Counted from the stretch's first letter, positions 1 to 12,959 are shown. The stretch is 64,000 nucleotides of DNA from Rhopalosiphum padi (GCF_020882245.1 NC_083597.1:25398652-25462651); one strand, 5' to 3'. Translations and numbers: made by a program. The notes: generated by a model not told the origin, from the letters alone.

Positions 1-514
1 TGACTATTTTTTGGCTATATACAAATAATATAATATAATTACATATTGTAGTTATTGTTATTGCTAATTTCTGAAAATTATATATCCTACATTTTGAATT
101 CAACCACTTGAGTGATGAATTTTATTCTTTTTATTATAGAATAGAGATATGGTAGAAAAAAATGTTACAATAAATTATTTGTTCAATGTATAATATATAT
201 TTCGAATGGAAAAATGCAAGTGCAAACAAATAAATTATAAATAATAATAATAATAACAATAATAAAATTAATAATCAATGTCTTATTGTCTTCTACTAAT
301 AATTCTATTTTCTACTGCTTGACGTTCGAGATTTAATCTGATTTTTTTTAAATGAAAAAAAAAAGACAGATATCGTTATCGGTAAAAATATATGAAAATA
401 ATTGGTAATTAGGTAATCTATATTTAGAATAATAATTATTATTATGATAGGAAGCGATAAGGTCAGAGACGTTCAAAACCGGTTTCCTTTGTCACCAACA
501 TCACGTTAGATTCT
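1..514. other. AT-rich non-coding stretch
   Basis: This stretch is almost entirely A and T, with short AAT/ATA runs near 236-275 and an A tract near 350-363. I see no open frame, RNA gene or inverted repeat of note. The more mixed sequence at about 450-512 adjoins the MITE that follows. Confidence 0.6.
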
Positions 515-528
515 TATATATATATATA
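515..528. repeat. (TA)n microsatellite at MITE insertion point
   Basis: Seven TA units sit directly against the left end of the TIR element at 529. Elements that duplicate TA often land in such tracts, so the repeat is probably the target, though it may have expanded later. Confidence 0.7.
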
Positions 529-701
529 CTCTATTCGGAATGAGATCGTACCTCGGCGGCAACCAGTTTTCGTCGAACGGCAGTCAGACAACACCCGTTT
601 GTTCACCCTACCGAGTCAACTATCTGCAGGCCAATTGTGTAGTAAAGCCACGCTCATGCGCACAAGCCGGCAGCCAAGGTACGATCTTATTCCGAATAGA
701 G
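529..701. mobile_element. 173-bp TIR MITE with TA target duplication (Tc1/mariner-like)
   Basis: The left end begins CTCTATTCGGAAT and the right end is its reverse complement. The two 32-bp terminal inverted repeats (529-560 and 670-701) match at 29 positions. Both are flanked by TA (527-528 and 702-703), the target duplication typical of the Tc1/mariner superfamily. The core is clearly richer in GC than the surroundings. A 73-codon open frame starting at 540 runs from inside the left repeat through the right one, so it is an accident of the element and not a gene. At this size the element cannot encode a transposase and must have been moved by one supplied elsewhere. The small repeat divergence suggests a fairly recent insertion. 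Superfamily assignment rests on the TA flanks alone. Confidence 0.85.
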
Positions 702-703
702 TA

Positions 704-2029
704 TAGAATAAGTAAGTTAGTAAGATACACGTATAAATACTATACACATAAAAATATGTAACTAGCTTAACCGAATGCTCTGCAAATTGTAATCAATTGA
801 GAACAAACGAGTTATTATTGGAAATATACATTATTATATTACTGGACACGTGAAGTTCAAGCTGAAAAAATTGTACACTATTTTTGATAAAATATCGGGA
901 CAACATGAGGGATTTTTTTTAGCAAAGTATGATTCCAAAACCCAAAATAATATTTGCCCTTGCACTAATATCACGTGACTTAATCAATTCCTTCATTGTA
1001 CGGCTACTCGTTATTAATAACGAAAAAATGTGTGATTGGCGCAATATAAAACTAAAAATAGACCAAAAAACAAGTTTTACGATAATATTAATATATATTA
1101 TGGCATATAATTGGTCTAAATCATATTTTGTTGGAAACCATTGATTTTGGACGATGCCAAGATCGTATTTTACAATAACTGAACCAGTTTGTACTGTAAA
1201 ATTACAGTAATTGATGTCATTCACTTTCTGGTAACTATATTAGTACTGTATTTAAATGCAGTACTTACTGTTTCATTTTTTGCAATATATATTTTTTTAA
1301 ATTAATATACCTATAGATAATGGACAGATATACTAGTTATTAAAACTATTGAAATGTTTCAACTTTTATTTCGAAATAATGTTGAATCTTTATATATTTT
1401 TCGGTGGCGGTTGGAGATATTTGTTTATGACTGTTAGAGCGAAATATTTTTAATTTAATTTTGAAATTAAATACATTTTATATAATTTATTATATTATAT
1501 CAAATGTACATGTGTACAAATTTGAATGTTAGTGTGAAACAGATAAAACCACTTAAAATTCTGGAATATTTCATAATTGCCTTCTAATTCAACTACTTTA
1601 ATAGTGGAAACACTGGAAACTATACAAATATAAAAATGTTTTCAAGTATATTATCCGTGATCCAACTTAAATTTTATTAAAAGATTTGTGTTCACTTATC
1701 TTTTTTACCAGGAAAAGTATTTAGTTTTATAATTCGTCTAATATATATAATTAAAAACAAAATGTTCGTTATTTAAAAAATAGCTAATATATTTATACAT
1801 ACAATCAAAATAGAAATCGAACATCGGTCAGTACATAAACTAATAATTTGTCTAAACCGCCTTACACGTCATTCGTTTTACGCGTACATGAAATACATTG
1901 CATACGGCAACACAATACATTACCACATAACATAAATTATACTGTGCAAAGTATACCCAATGGTTACTTAATTGTGTGGAAGTAGCGGAATGATATTACA
2001 TTTAATTAAAACTAAGATCCGTATGATTG
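704..2029. other. AT-rich non-coding stretch with small palindromes
   Basis: No gene is supported. Overlapping 71- and 101-codon open frames on opposite strands (about 919-1224) have AT-driven composition and no recognisable domain. Small palindromes are present: a perfect 14-bp CGTTATTAATAACG at 1009-1022, an 8-bp-stem hairpin at about 1193-1210, and another short one near 1241-1264. The sequence becomes more mixed from about 1850. Confidence 0.5.
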
Positions 2030-2290
2030 TAGCTCGTGTAATTTGGATCACCAGCTGAGATAAGTGGAACCGTGACGAAGGACAACGCGAACAAGAGCGA
2101 GTTATGACGGGCACCTACTTACACGACCTTTTGCCTTAAGCCCGAAAATCCGTCCCCAAAGGAAAACCAGGAACCGTATCTTTATCCATTTTTGAAAAGA
2201 CTGATATTTGCATTCTGTATACACATGCCCATGGGATGGTTCGGAAACGCTCCGAAAACTGCGAACAGGACATCTATATGTACGTATCAG
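2030..2290. promoter_or_regulatory. Candidate cis-regulatory island
   Basis: About 260 bp of mixed, higher-GC, non-repetitive sequence stand out from the desert on both sides. An E-box CAGCTG (2052-2057) runs directly into a GATAAG word (2059-2064). No frame stays open long enough to suggest an exon. Islands of this kind in insect deserts are often conserved enhancers, but conservation could not be tested here. Confidence 0.3.
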
Positions 2291-4500
2291 CGCCTTTTCA
2301 ATTTGGACTTTTTTTTTTTATATAAACATATGTATATTTATTCAAAGGGTATGTCAACGTAAAAATTCAGATTTACGTTTAATCATACTTTTGATGGTTT
2401 TATTTACGATGCACCATAATCCCGTTCGTGTCTGTATAGTGTATACACTATATACGCGTACCTATATATTATTTTGTATGTGCGTGTTTTCGCCCATGCA
2501 AAAGCTATCGACGGATCTCATGTTTTTTATGAAATGATTGCAATTTATTTTGAAAAAAACATAATATATCTTCACTGTTATCAAAACAGATGTAGAAAAT
2601 GACCCTTCGTAATCGGCTTGGTGGAAACAGCGGTTTACGGTATTGTGTTATATTCTCAAAAGGTGGACACGTACAAATTATGTACTTCATTTTCTGTAGT
2701 TTGAAAAGTTTCTCATTGTAGCGCTTAAATTACACTGAAATACCTACCCTTTAGATGTTTTAAATCACATAAATCTGAGTTTACAAGAAATTCTTCACCA
2801 TTAACCATAATGTTTCTTTGTCCAGTTCGTTTGAATTTCAACAATATAAATTATAATTTTATATCAATGCCTATTTTATAACTTAATATGATAATTATTA
2901 TTTATTGATCACATTTTTTATTATCTAATATGGATTTCTTCGTTAACAGCTAGAATATAAAATATGCAGGTACTCGAAAGATTAAGTTTGAATGAAAAAT
3001 ATATTTAACTTGCATTAATATTATTATTATTATGAATCTACATTTAAAAAATAAAAAATGTTCTTATCGTTATTTTTTTTAAGTTTTACTTTTTTTTGGA
3101 AGAACTCGTTCTGTTTCATATTCGAAAGCAGACAATTTTTTGTTTTTATTTTATTTTTAGTGTACACAGATGTATCTTTAAATGAGTAATTATTTAATTA
3201 TAACTTATAACTTATAAGTATATTTAAAGTTATCTAAAGACACGCTGAGTGGAATGGCACTGAAATACGCCGAAAAATGTCTGTTCACTCATTTAAACTT
3301 TAAGTGCTTACAAGTTAACTAATTAATTAAAATATATAAAAATAACTCGTTAGAAATCCAATTTGTGTATATTGAACCTTGAACCATAAAAAAATATTCT
3401 TCTATAAATATAAAATTAAATTTTAAAAATACATTTAAAACAATCAACTAATTAAAAATAATAACAATGAAAAATAGTAAAAATCTAAACTTTGTTTTCG
3501 AATAATTTATTTTAAAAACATTAGAAGTTTTAAAATAGTTATGTGAAAACAATTACACTGTATACATACATCTAAAAAAATATTTTAGAGAATTATAAAT
3601 ATATATATATATATCATAAGATATTGCCATTTGAAAATATCATAAGTGTGATTGTTTAAACAAACAATGGATGATATATCAGTATTATACACAATACATA
3701 TAATAAAAATATAATATGGTAGGTATAATATTGTGCGGTCGAAAGTTTTCAAAACTACTAAAATAATATAATAGATACGAAACGAATATTTCTAGGGATG
3801 TATTATATGAACTACAATCTGGTTCAGAATTTCAGATTAAAACATAAAGACTCTTTTTATAATACGTGAGTTATAGCGTATTCGTTTTATTGCAGATGAT
3901 AATATTTATCGTTGGTCGATTCATCAAAAAAAAAAAAGGAACAAACATTATTATATGTCTATAGATATAAACAATTTGTGTAACTATACTATGCACATAT
4001 TATTATAAGGTTACATTTATATTATATGAATTATAAAAATATTTACTATTATTGCTTTGAATTGATAGAAAAATAGCACTAACATCCACAATTTATTGGA
4101 GCACATGAACTCTTTGTTACTGAACATTGTGGTAATATTTCAAGTGATAAAAAAATGTTAAGCACTATTATAGCTTTTCATATTTATAAACATACATTTC
4201 GTAAGTATAGATTTATTTCTAATAATATTTATTTAGGTGAGTGCTATGTATGTATATATGTGATTTATAAGCACATCATTATTATAATATCAATGATACC
4301 TCATTCGGTTTTCCCGATTGTGTAATATTTAGTTCAATAATGTTCAGTGAGTTTAGAATTTTTGGCCGTAAAATCTGTACAAAACTATTAGTCGGATTAA
4401 TTAATTATTTCAAATATTTTATACACTGCACGCTTCGATGGTAAAATGTAAATATTTTTACTGTTACAATAATAACAGAGCAGTAATTAAGTATATATAT
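2291..4500. other. AT-rich non-coding stretch
   Basis: Mostly A/T, with a short (AT)n at about 3598-3614. TTTAAATGAGT near 3178 recurs inverted near 3290, and a short palindrome lies near 3203-3219. Between them, about 3240-3290 is slightly richer in GC. Open frames here, such as 2208-2537, are low in complexity and match no family I know. Nothing else is supported. Confidence 0.5.
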
Positions 4501-4511
4501 TTATCTTTCCA

Positions 4512-4546
4512 TCTCACTCTCTCTCTCTCTCAAAAAAAAAAAAAAA
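4512..4546. repeat. (TC)n followed by A tract
   Basis: About ten TC units (4512-4531) run directly into fifteen A residues (4532-4546). This is a compound simple repeat with no other recognised role. Confidence 0.85.
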
Positions 4547-4734
4547 TTGAGATTTTATAAGCTATAATAATAGGATACGTAAATGTGGGTAGAATGAGTA
4601 AATGATAAATAATTACATACGCTATAGGGTAACGTAATAAATCATTCTATAAAAATTGTTCTTGGTGGTTAAAAACCGAATTTTTTGATAGTCATATAAT
4701 ATGTTTGATGATACTATGATAACAATAATAATCA

Positions 4735-5115
4735 ATGGTCCAATCTGTTTGACGCTCTAAAAGACCCGTCAATTGATTGTCGATCGAACTGTTTAAAGAT
4801 CCGTATGAACACCGCTTTTTCCCCTCCATTTTGTTCGTTTATGAAAAACGCCTTTTTATACACACGTTGCTTGTAATTTATAGCGCCGGTCGTCTGACCG
4901 TAGCTTATGAAAAATGCATGGATTTTCAAATTACGGAAGCATTCACGTAACGACGATATTAGTTTTATCGAAAAATGAAACATACCGAAAGTTATCAAAA
5001 AAAAAAAAAAAAAAAAAATGCACCAGCCGTATAAATAATAGCCCGGCCACGCGCACCGACAACACTATAATACTACACGATCGTAATAATAATATTTACG
5101 GCGGGAATTCTTTTG
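4735..5115. promoter_or_regulatory. Candidate cis-regulatory island split by an A tract
   Basis: Mixed sequence with several homeodomain-like words (TTTATG, AATTACGG) surrounds a 22-base A tract at 4997-5018. Two opposite-strand open frames of 74 and 88 codons overlap here. Neither resembles a known protein, and one is interrupted by a lysine run from the A tract, so I treat both as non-coding. The GC-rich right flank (about 5019-5115) could be a separate piece. Confidence 0.3.
4997..5018 (+). repeat. Poly(A) tract, 22 bases
   Basis: An uninterrupted A run. It could be the tail of an old retroposed copy on the plus strand, but I see no target-site duplication to support that. Confidence 0.9.
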
Positions 5116-6094
5116 GCCGCCCACGAAAAAATGAATAAGAGATACATTAACATTCTCCCGCGTATAAAACGTATGTCTAAAATATAATGTGTATTTATAT
5201 GTTATATCATATAATACCGTCATAAGTAATAATCTATAAGATATCCGAATTTTCTGGAAATATTTCAGCTTTTAAACAGCACTTTTCTCTTCATTAAAAC
5301 CACACGGCGGTATTTAGTATAGTGTACTGCGATTTACGGCGATTTATTTTATTTCTTCCTATGTAATTTATCATGTAAATAAAATAAATTACGTCTAAAG
5401 TAATACGATTTGAATGACACAATAATCCTCAACTAGCTCATTTTTTAATGATCGGATTATATTGAAAACAAAAGTCTAAAGGATGACAACTAAAGCCGAT
5501 CCAGCCGTTCTGTATACAGAATTACTAATACAGTTTGTGTATTTTTTTTTTTTTAAATCACGTTATTAAAAGGACAGTCAATATGCGGTCTCGTATAGTA
5601 TCTATATAAGTTACCGTGCATCGAACCACATCTGTTTCACGACGATCATTTGCATGAACGAAACCATGTGAATACAATTTAAGGCAGGTATTGTATTTAT
5701 ACAGAGTGTTTCGAGTTATTCTGTAAAAATTACACAGTTATTTTTGTCCTTCAAAACTTCTATATTGAAATGTCTTTCGATATTTGAAAATTTTAGACAC
5801 CTGCGAGACGTCTTGATGACAACAAATCTCGTGGTGTACTCGTATTTATTAGGTACTTATTTTAAAAAGTAGGTAAGTTTGGGGAATTCGGTATAAAAAA
5901 AACAAAGGCATTAATTGTTTTATTAATAACAATTTTATTGTCAATAAAATATTATAGTCGATATACTGTCATATAGTATGTATATAATGTTAAATAAACT
6001 CTAAATGAACCTGCGGTGATCGTAATAATAATACCATAACGATGCATAAAAATAATACACTCGGGTAGCTAATAGTAAATATTGTTTTAAGTTA
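5116..6094. other. AT-rich non-coding stretch
   Basis: No gene is seen. Moderately mixed sequence at about 5460-5690 may be part of a regulatory region. TACAGAGTG at about 5700 recurs near 42095 and 14003 and resembles words often found at ends of insect transposons, but no matching second end was found. Confidence 0.4.
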
Positions 6095-6330
6095 ACTTGA
6101 TTTTGGAAGATGGGTACAGGTACACTTGTTAGATTCTCACCAACAGAATTTTACTGGCGGCGTGATGTGAAAACAGTCGTTTCAGAAATCTCCCAACAAC
6201 CCGGCCAAAATCACCAATGTTTTATGGACGATTCTCACGCCTGAGGTGAATAAACATCTGTGACCTCGCCTGCAGATACAGTGAAATAAATATTACGAAC
6301 AGTATTCTCCTCGCCATGCCAAGGATAGGT
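6095..6330. promoter_or_regulatory. Candidate cis-regulatory island or short exon
   Basis: Non-repetitive, higher-GC sequence immediately left of the 960-bp transposon. It contains a forkhead-like ATAAACA (6250-6256) and a nuclear-receptor-like half site TGACCT (6261-6266). It also holds a 44-codon open frame, 6110-6244, starting in a good Kozak context (A at -3, G at +4) with varied residue use. A regulatory role is more likely than a peptide because no splice signals or homologous family are visible. Confidence 0.3.
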
Positions 6331-6358
6331 AGGTGAAAAAACGAGGAAACTATATGAC

Positions 6359-7318
6359 AATATGGGCACATACTAGTTGCCTCTCGGTGTTAAAAAAGAC
6401 AATAATTTGTATACGTATTGCCTCCCGACGTACCCTAAAATTGATCGTAAACGAAAAGGTTATAGTACTAGCTATTTGCCTCCTAATGGCCAGTTAATAA
6501 ATGTATAAGTGGTTCAAACATCGTGTATCAACATAAGTTTGCAATTTCGAAGTCAGACGATTCAATTTTACCTCCCCATTTATGACCAGAAAAAGTTTAA
6601 GCTAATTCAGACCATGACTGCAATTTCAATACAAGGTTATAATAAGCTTAAATCACAATACGCACGATTACAAATTAGAAACAAAATAATTTTCATTGAT
6701 TCTCAAATAAAAAAAAGGTAAATTAAAAAAAAATATCAAATTTTGAGTAACTACAAATATAAACCTATGCAATGTTATAAATATTTTTTTTACCATTATA
6801 GTATCATATACATTTGTTTTGTTGACTATTTATTAGGAACTACCTAACTTAGGTACTTAGCTACTGCCTGTTTTGTTTTGACTTATTATTATAAAATTAC
6901 CAAATTTGTTTCTATTATTGTTTTTAATATAGTTGTGTACCTATTATTTGTATGAATTTAGGTCTACATATAATATATATACCTAAGACTGATATTTTTA
7001 ATAATAATAAAACATTAAATAATTCTAAATAACTATAATTCTTCATAAATAATATAATAATATTATAAATTATTATGTTAATGTAAACTTAATTTATGTA
7101 ATTATTACACAAGTGTGTATTATAGTGAAGTTTATGAACCATTAGGTACTTAATTGTATAAGAGAGGCAACTAGTGTGAACATTTTTGGGAGGCAACTCG
7201 AATAAAATTATGAACTACCTGGTCATCGAAGGCAACTGGTGTATATTAACCTTTTTATTTACGATAAGGATAGGAGGAAATTCGTATATTTTGGGAGGCA
7301 ACTAGTAGGCACCAAATA
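6359..7318. mobile_element. 960-bp DNA transposon with inverted arrays of TTGCCTC words
   Basis: The ends form long imperfect inverted repeats. The left 120 bp or so aligns with the reverse complement of the right 120 bp, starting at ACTAGTTGCCTC. The word (A)GTTGCCTCC or a variant occurs three times at the left (6372, 6418, 6476) and its reverse complement five times at the right (7164, 7188, 7229, 7272, 7293). An exact 7-bp ATATGAC flanks the element (6352-6358 and 7319-7325). With one mismatch it extends to 8 bp, the duplication size of hAT elements. Repeated subterminal words are usual transposase-binding sites in hAT elements. The interior is AT-rich with no transposase; the 70-codon frame at 6509-6721 is not convincing. 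Superfamily is inferred. Confidence 0.75.
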
Positions 7319-7969
7319 ATATGACTAAGCCACAATTTCTAAAAAAAAAAATATAGTATTCGATGTATACTGTAAAACTGTAAAATGTATTTGTAACTTA
7401 TTAGTATATTACATACATAGGTATAATATATTATGATGATGGGTAACCCATTCTGTTACAGACTAGTTTAGTATTGAGTACAGAAAACTTAGAGAGATAA
7501 TATTATTATTGTTTAAACATTTAAACGTCTTTAACTTAATTTATTATTGTTTAACCTATTTATTCGATCCTATCGTAATGAGAAATGTTTTGTGGAAAAC
7601 GTATAATGAAACAATCAGTTATTATTGTAACGATATTATTTTGTCCTTAACAACGATATAACTTTTAATAAGTATAAACTATGATAACGTAAATTCGGTA
7701 TAAGTAAATAAATACGAAGTTCTCGTATATCAATGTATTATACAATATTAACTCGTCATACCTAATAAATATTTGTATAATAGTGTTAAAAATTCATTAA
7801 AATTCTTAATTAAAATAAAGTGTATACATAGAATTTCAATGAAACTAATAATTATTTAATGTATAAATGTGATAATTTATTCAAAACTTAACAGTTTGTT
7901 TAAAATTAATTAAATGGTTTAAATGTATGATAATATTGATAAATAGTTAAACAAAGTTACAAAATAAAC

Positions 7970-8001
<32 letters not shown>
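7970..8001. repeat. (AAT)n microsatellite
   Basis: About ten uninterrupted trinucleotide units. Confidence 0.9.
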
Positions 8002-9280
8002 GTAATATGTATTAGGTACGTTATTCGGATTACAAAAATTAATATAATAAGATTTAAGAATTTAAAAAAAATATATATTGGACTTTGATAATTGTTATGA
8101 TTTATTATTTAAACATTTTGAACTTATTATAGATTATAAAAAAAAAATGTATTTTTACAATTTTTTTTTAGCAAACAATATGAGAATTGTTATTATTACC
8201 TATTGTAAAAAGTAGAATAATCGTAGCATTATGATGGCTTAGTGGCTTACCAAACAATTCAATTGATTATTCATTTTAAAACTATTAATTTTTTAGAAAT
8301 TACTGAAAATACTTCAAATTAAATTCGTATTAACTAACCTATTGAACGTTTAAGCTCATTCACTACCTAAAAATTATATTATAAATATACATAATATGAG
8401 ACATGGAAATTTAAAGCATATGCATGGCAAAATAAATATTATATAATATTATTATATTGTATAATACAATGAATCAATTTAAGATAGCATAGTGATTAAA
8501 ATAACCGAAATGACTTGGCTTCAGGTATAGAACAAATGTCTAATGATATTTACATAATTATATTATATACTTACAAAATTACATAATTTCCTTCCTTTTT
8601 TTAGAAATCGTCATATTTTTTTTATTGTCAACGTTTCCGGTAACATGTATAATATATTATATATATAATAACAATATGTAGGATAATAAGTTTAAAGGTA
8701 ACACTTATTTTGTCAAAGTTGTATGGCTTATGTAAATATTTTTTTGATATAATAATTTTTAAATTTCATATTCTAAAATTGGATACTTTTCAGAGAATTT
8801 CAAAATATTAAATTAAAATGTCAAGGATAAGCGTATAGTATATACCATTAAAATACCATGTATAGTGATATGATATTATTTAATTTGATTCATATAATTG
8901 ACTAGTCACTTTAAAATAATATAGTGCTGTCAAAAATACTTAATTCTATTGATGAGAGGTCCATCCTAAATTTATCTTATAATACTTTGAAATGATTTAG
9001 ATATTTTATCATTGCACGAATCCAAACAATAGTGTAACTAGTAACGGTAACAATGACCGTTACGGTACAGTGATGATAATATAATAAACTTCTAAAATGC
9101 AATGCCTTTGTTTTACAGAGATAATGCAAAATAAACAGCAAGATACCTATTGGAAGATGGGGGAAGAACATTTACTAAAGACTAAATCATATTACACACA
9201 ATATACCGTTCTAATCTAACCTCACCACCTTCTTGTCTATCGAACACAATATCACATACAAAATATAAACACATTGAATG

Positions 9281-9281
<1 letters not shown>

Positions 9282-9308
<27 letters not shown>
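9282..9308. repeat. (AT)n microsatellite
   Basis: About thirteen AT units in AT-rich surroundings. Confidence 0.9.
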
Positions 9309-9312
<4 letters not shown>

Positions 9313-9586
9313 TAGAATATAGATGTATGAAATAATAAAAAATTGAATGACAATACAAAGTTTATTCACGTGTTATACACATGCGTTAAAGAGATATTGA
9401 ATAATAATATGTTTACATTTTTATAATATTTTACCTAAGATTACGATAATAATTTAACGTTTATTATTTGCATACGCCTCTAAATTTTAAATAAATATTA
9501 TCTAAATATATTCGCGCACTTGAACATTATTGAGAAAAAGTTGAGTCTTACATTTATTAACTATCTATAACCTTCTATATACATTT

Positions 9587-9919
9587 AGGAGACCGCTCCT
9601 ATTCACTCATCAGACCGAACCACTGGGTCTAGAGACTTGAAATTTTGTACAGAGGTACAAAAAGTACCTTGCAAGTACTTAAGTACTTAAGCAAAGTAGA
9701 AACAGGATTTTTCAAAATTCGACCTTTAAGGGGGTAAAAGGGTTTTTTTTATGTAGCTATATGTATATTTTTAATTGTTTAATAATTGTTTGTTATTTCT
9801 TCTAAGCGGTTGATAGGATACTAAAAATATAAAAAAATACATATCTAAAATAATTAGACATATTTTAGACACATTATTAACGCATCTATACACGGGCAAC
9901 GCCGTGACGGAACAGTTAG
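9587..9919 (+). mobile_element. Probable Helitron remnant with 3' hairpin
   Basis: The right end has a 5-bp stem CACGG/CCGTG (9891-9895 and 9902-9906) around a GCAACG loop. Thirteen bases later it ends in TTAG followed by T (9916-9920). Helitrons end in a GC-rich hairpin shortly before CTRR and insert between A and T; the ACGGGCAACGCCG-type tail is common in insect Helitrons. Upstream, the text from the hairpin at 9587-9600 through GACCGAACCACTGGGTCT (9612-9629) stands out in composition. The terminal C has changed to T and no 5' TC end was identified, so this is a decayed or partial non-autonomous copy. No Rep/helicase coding is present. Confidence 0.5.
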
Positions 9920-12900
9920 TATATTATATGGTTAAATATTAGAGTTGGGTATATAACTATTGATATTACTAAAATTCTTAAGCAAAATTCATTATTTAGC
10001 TGACTATTGAGCCATTTATGTACGTTTGTTTATTATTTTTTTGTTTACCATATAGTTTAAACAGAAACCTACAAAATGTAGATAAGAAAACTACAGATGG
10101 CACACAGTATTAGATTAAAATTGTACGCACCATCAGTTTTGTAGCGAAATGTTGGACGATTTTGTGTATTAAATAGAGACAAAAAGTAGGTACTATTCAC
10201 TACATTATGTAGTATAAGCATTCATAATTCGTACAAATAACCAAGATGATACATAAACTTAAATCTTAATTACATACATTATGCGTGGTGAAGTAATCCT
10301 TCAAGTACAGTATGTATACATAAATTAGAAATGCCTTCATATAATAAACGTGCGACTCGTGATATGATATGACTCTGCGAATTGAAATGATGTGTCATTA
10401 AAATCATTAGAAGAATTGATATCGATGTATTATTATTATTGCTACGTCTGTATTTTATATAATTGCTACATAAAAGTCTTTACATTTTAGATGCTCGAAA
10501 ATGTATATTTTAATCTTGAGTTCTAATCTAAAATATATTGTAAACACGTGGTATAGGATTAAGCACCGAAGTTTTACGTTCAGAGTGAGCGAACAAACAA
10601 AATTAATGCAAGACTCAAATCTCCAAACACTATGAGTATTTCTCTAGTGTCATTTGTCTTTCCTTGACACGTAGGATGTTCAATGTATATAATGCTATTA
10701 ATCACTCTTAAAATCATAATATCCATTATTTCTCAGACGTTTTTGGATAAAAAATCCTAAATTATTTATATAATTTATACAAAATACAAACAATATTATA
10801 AAAACAAAGATATCAATATAATGGTTTTGTTATTTGAATAGTACTTACAATTTTATACTCAAAATTTTAATTTTAATGAATTTTATTATTATAAATAGTT
10901 TAGTAATACTTGTTACAATCTACTAGATCGGAATTATTAATCCAAGATGTAACAAACAAAAGAAAAAAAAATATTTAGTATAGTATTATCGGAATATAAT
11001 TAGGAATCAATAAAATTTTATTGGAAAGTATAGATAAAATACTTTGATTTAAATTTATAATATATATTTAATTATATTATTTTCGTTTATAACCGATTTG
11101 AAATAGTTGTAATAGCGGATCAAAAATCATTAATTACATTAATTATACAAAATAAATAAACACGTTTTAATTGAAAATAGTCTAAAAAACACATTACGAT
11201 CGTGTTATAACAAACAAAATAATATACGAGTAGTTAAACCAAGTTAATTCATTGATTCTAATTTGCCTTCCGGTATTGTACCTCCTGTTTAGTATAACTC
11301 CGAAGATAACTAAACTTTCGTTACAATACGTATACACATACGCAAAAAAAAATACTCGCATAATTTTAAAACCAATGCATTCATCGCTCGGTTCAGAATA
11401 TAAAAAATCCATCAATATTAATCAACTGAAAATGTCATAATTTTTCTCGTACTGACCACTATGTTCACACATATATAACATTGTGTCTATATAAAGACCA
11501 AAAATACTAAATATTTTGTATTTATTGGCATAACATTATAATTATAGGACAATACATGTAACGATTGAATAAAACAGAGCAAATAGCAATAATGGCGTGA
11601 AATTAACAATTTACATTAAATTAATAGTTGATTCAGTTAAATTTAACTTTAATTGTTACACGCGCATGTATTATCATTTATTTTTCACACACGATTCCTG
11701 CAAAAAATCAAATACACGTGCAATTTCTAGATATATTACACACATCAACAAATTGTTTTTTATTGTTGTCGTTAAATTCAGTTTTTTAAAAAGTTTCACT
11801 AATCACCTCAATGTTATATCAATTATTGTTTTAAGTACGTATCTATACAAAAATAATAACCGATAATATTGAAAAGAATGTTTTTAATTGTAATTAATTA
11901 TTCGTAATATAACATAATGATATTATGTTAGTCTTTAGTATAATAAATCAAAATAAATTATATTTATATTTTTAAATATAGTATAATATTTATATTATTT
12001 GTAATATTATAAAGACGAATTTTATATTAACAGTTTTGCAATTTAAACTTTAATAATACATTTTTGAGGTTAGTTATACACTTATACATTTATTTGATAT
12101 AAATTATAACCTACAATTTATTTTGTGATTATAAATATTTAGAAAATGGGAAAATCACCATAGAATATTATTCATATTTAACAATGCATAATTTTATGAT
12201 CATTATCATTAATCCCAACGCTTTATTAATGTTAAGTCACTATAATATCCATATATTGTAATATTGTATATGAGTTCCACGGCACGTTATTTTCTAGAAA
12301 TTAGTTTATATTTTAACCAAGAACTCCATATTTCCAAATGTCACTTAATTGTATCACATTTAAGGGTATTACATTTAAATTGCAGTTTTCTCGATTTAAT
12401 ATTAATGGAAATTGCAAAATACATTTTCTAACGCATATTTTCGTAAACGACTATAATCGAACCTTATTTAAAACATATTCATATTTCATACTATTCTTAT
12501 CTAACAAATATAATACTTTAAAGAGTTGGGAATGGTGTCTCATCTAAATTATTCTAGAATATTACAATCACCGCCGAAAAGTGATATATACTTTGAACAA
12601 AATCAGTTAAAAACCAATGACCAATTAGTTAAATACCTAGTATATAGGTATACTATTCAATAGATAACATAGGTAAAACGATGTATTCGACAGTAAACAA
12701 AAACTGTTGTATATTTTATATCGGTAGGTAAGTTTAAGATTTCGTTTAGATATTATTATGAGTTACATAATATATTGTTTATATTACTGCACATAATATA
12801 TATTTTTTTAAGCAATTATAAATTAAATAACACATGTATTCATGCATAAACACTTTTTCAGCTTCAACTAATAATAATAATATAACTTGTTTTATGCGAA

Positions 12901-12959
12901 TGACGTTTTTCACAATATTGTATTATAATATAATAATATAATACCTATAAAGTGACGTC
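9920..12959. other. AT-rich non-coding stretch
   Basis: No gene is supported. Slightly mixed patches near 10560-10680 and 12500-12600 have no recognisable structure. Short open frames (11194-11440, 11597-11866, 12338-12547) have AT-driven composition and no family match. Confidence 0.5.

Larger units (their letters stand above)
7326..9586. other. AT-rich non-coding stretch
   Basis: No gene is seen. An 8-bp-stem hairpin (GTAACGGT/ACCGTTAC) lies near 9040-9063. The 64-codon minus-strand frame at 8977-9171 matches no known protein. The rest is A/T-rich sequence with simple repeats listed separately. Confidence 0.5.

Noticed and set aside
540..761. 73-codon frame as a small gene
   Set aside because: It starts inside the left inverted repeat of the MITE at 529-701 and reads through the right one.
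3251..3260. AATGGCACTG resembling the miR-263 start
   Set aside because: Only about ten bases agree with the mature sequence as remembered, and no precursor fold is obvious.
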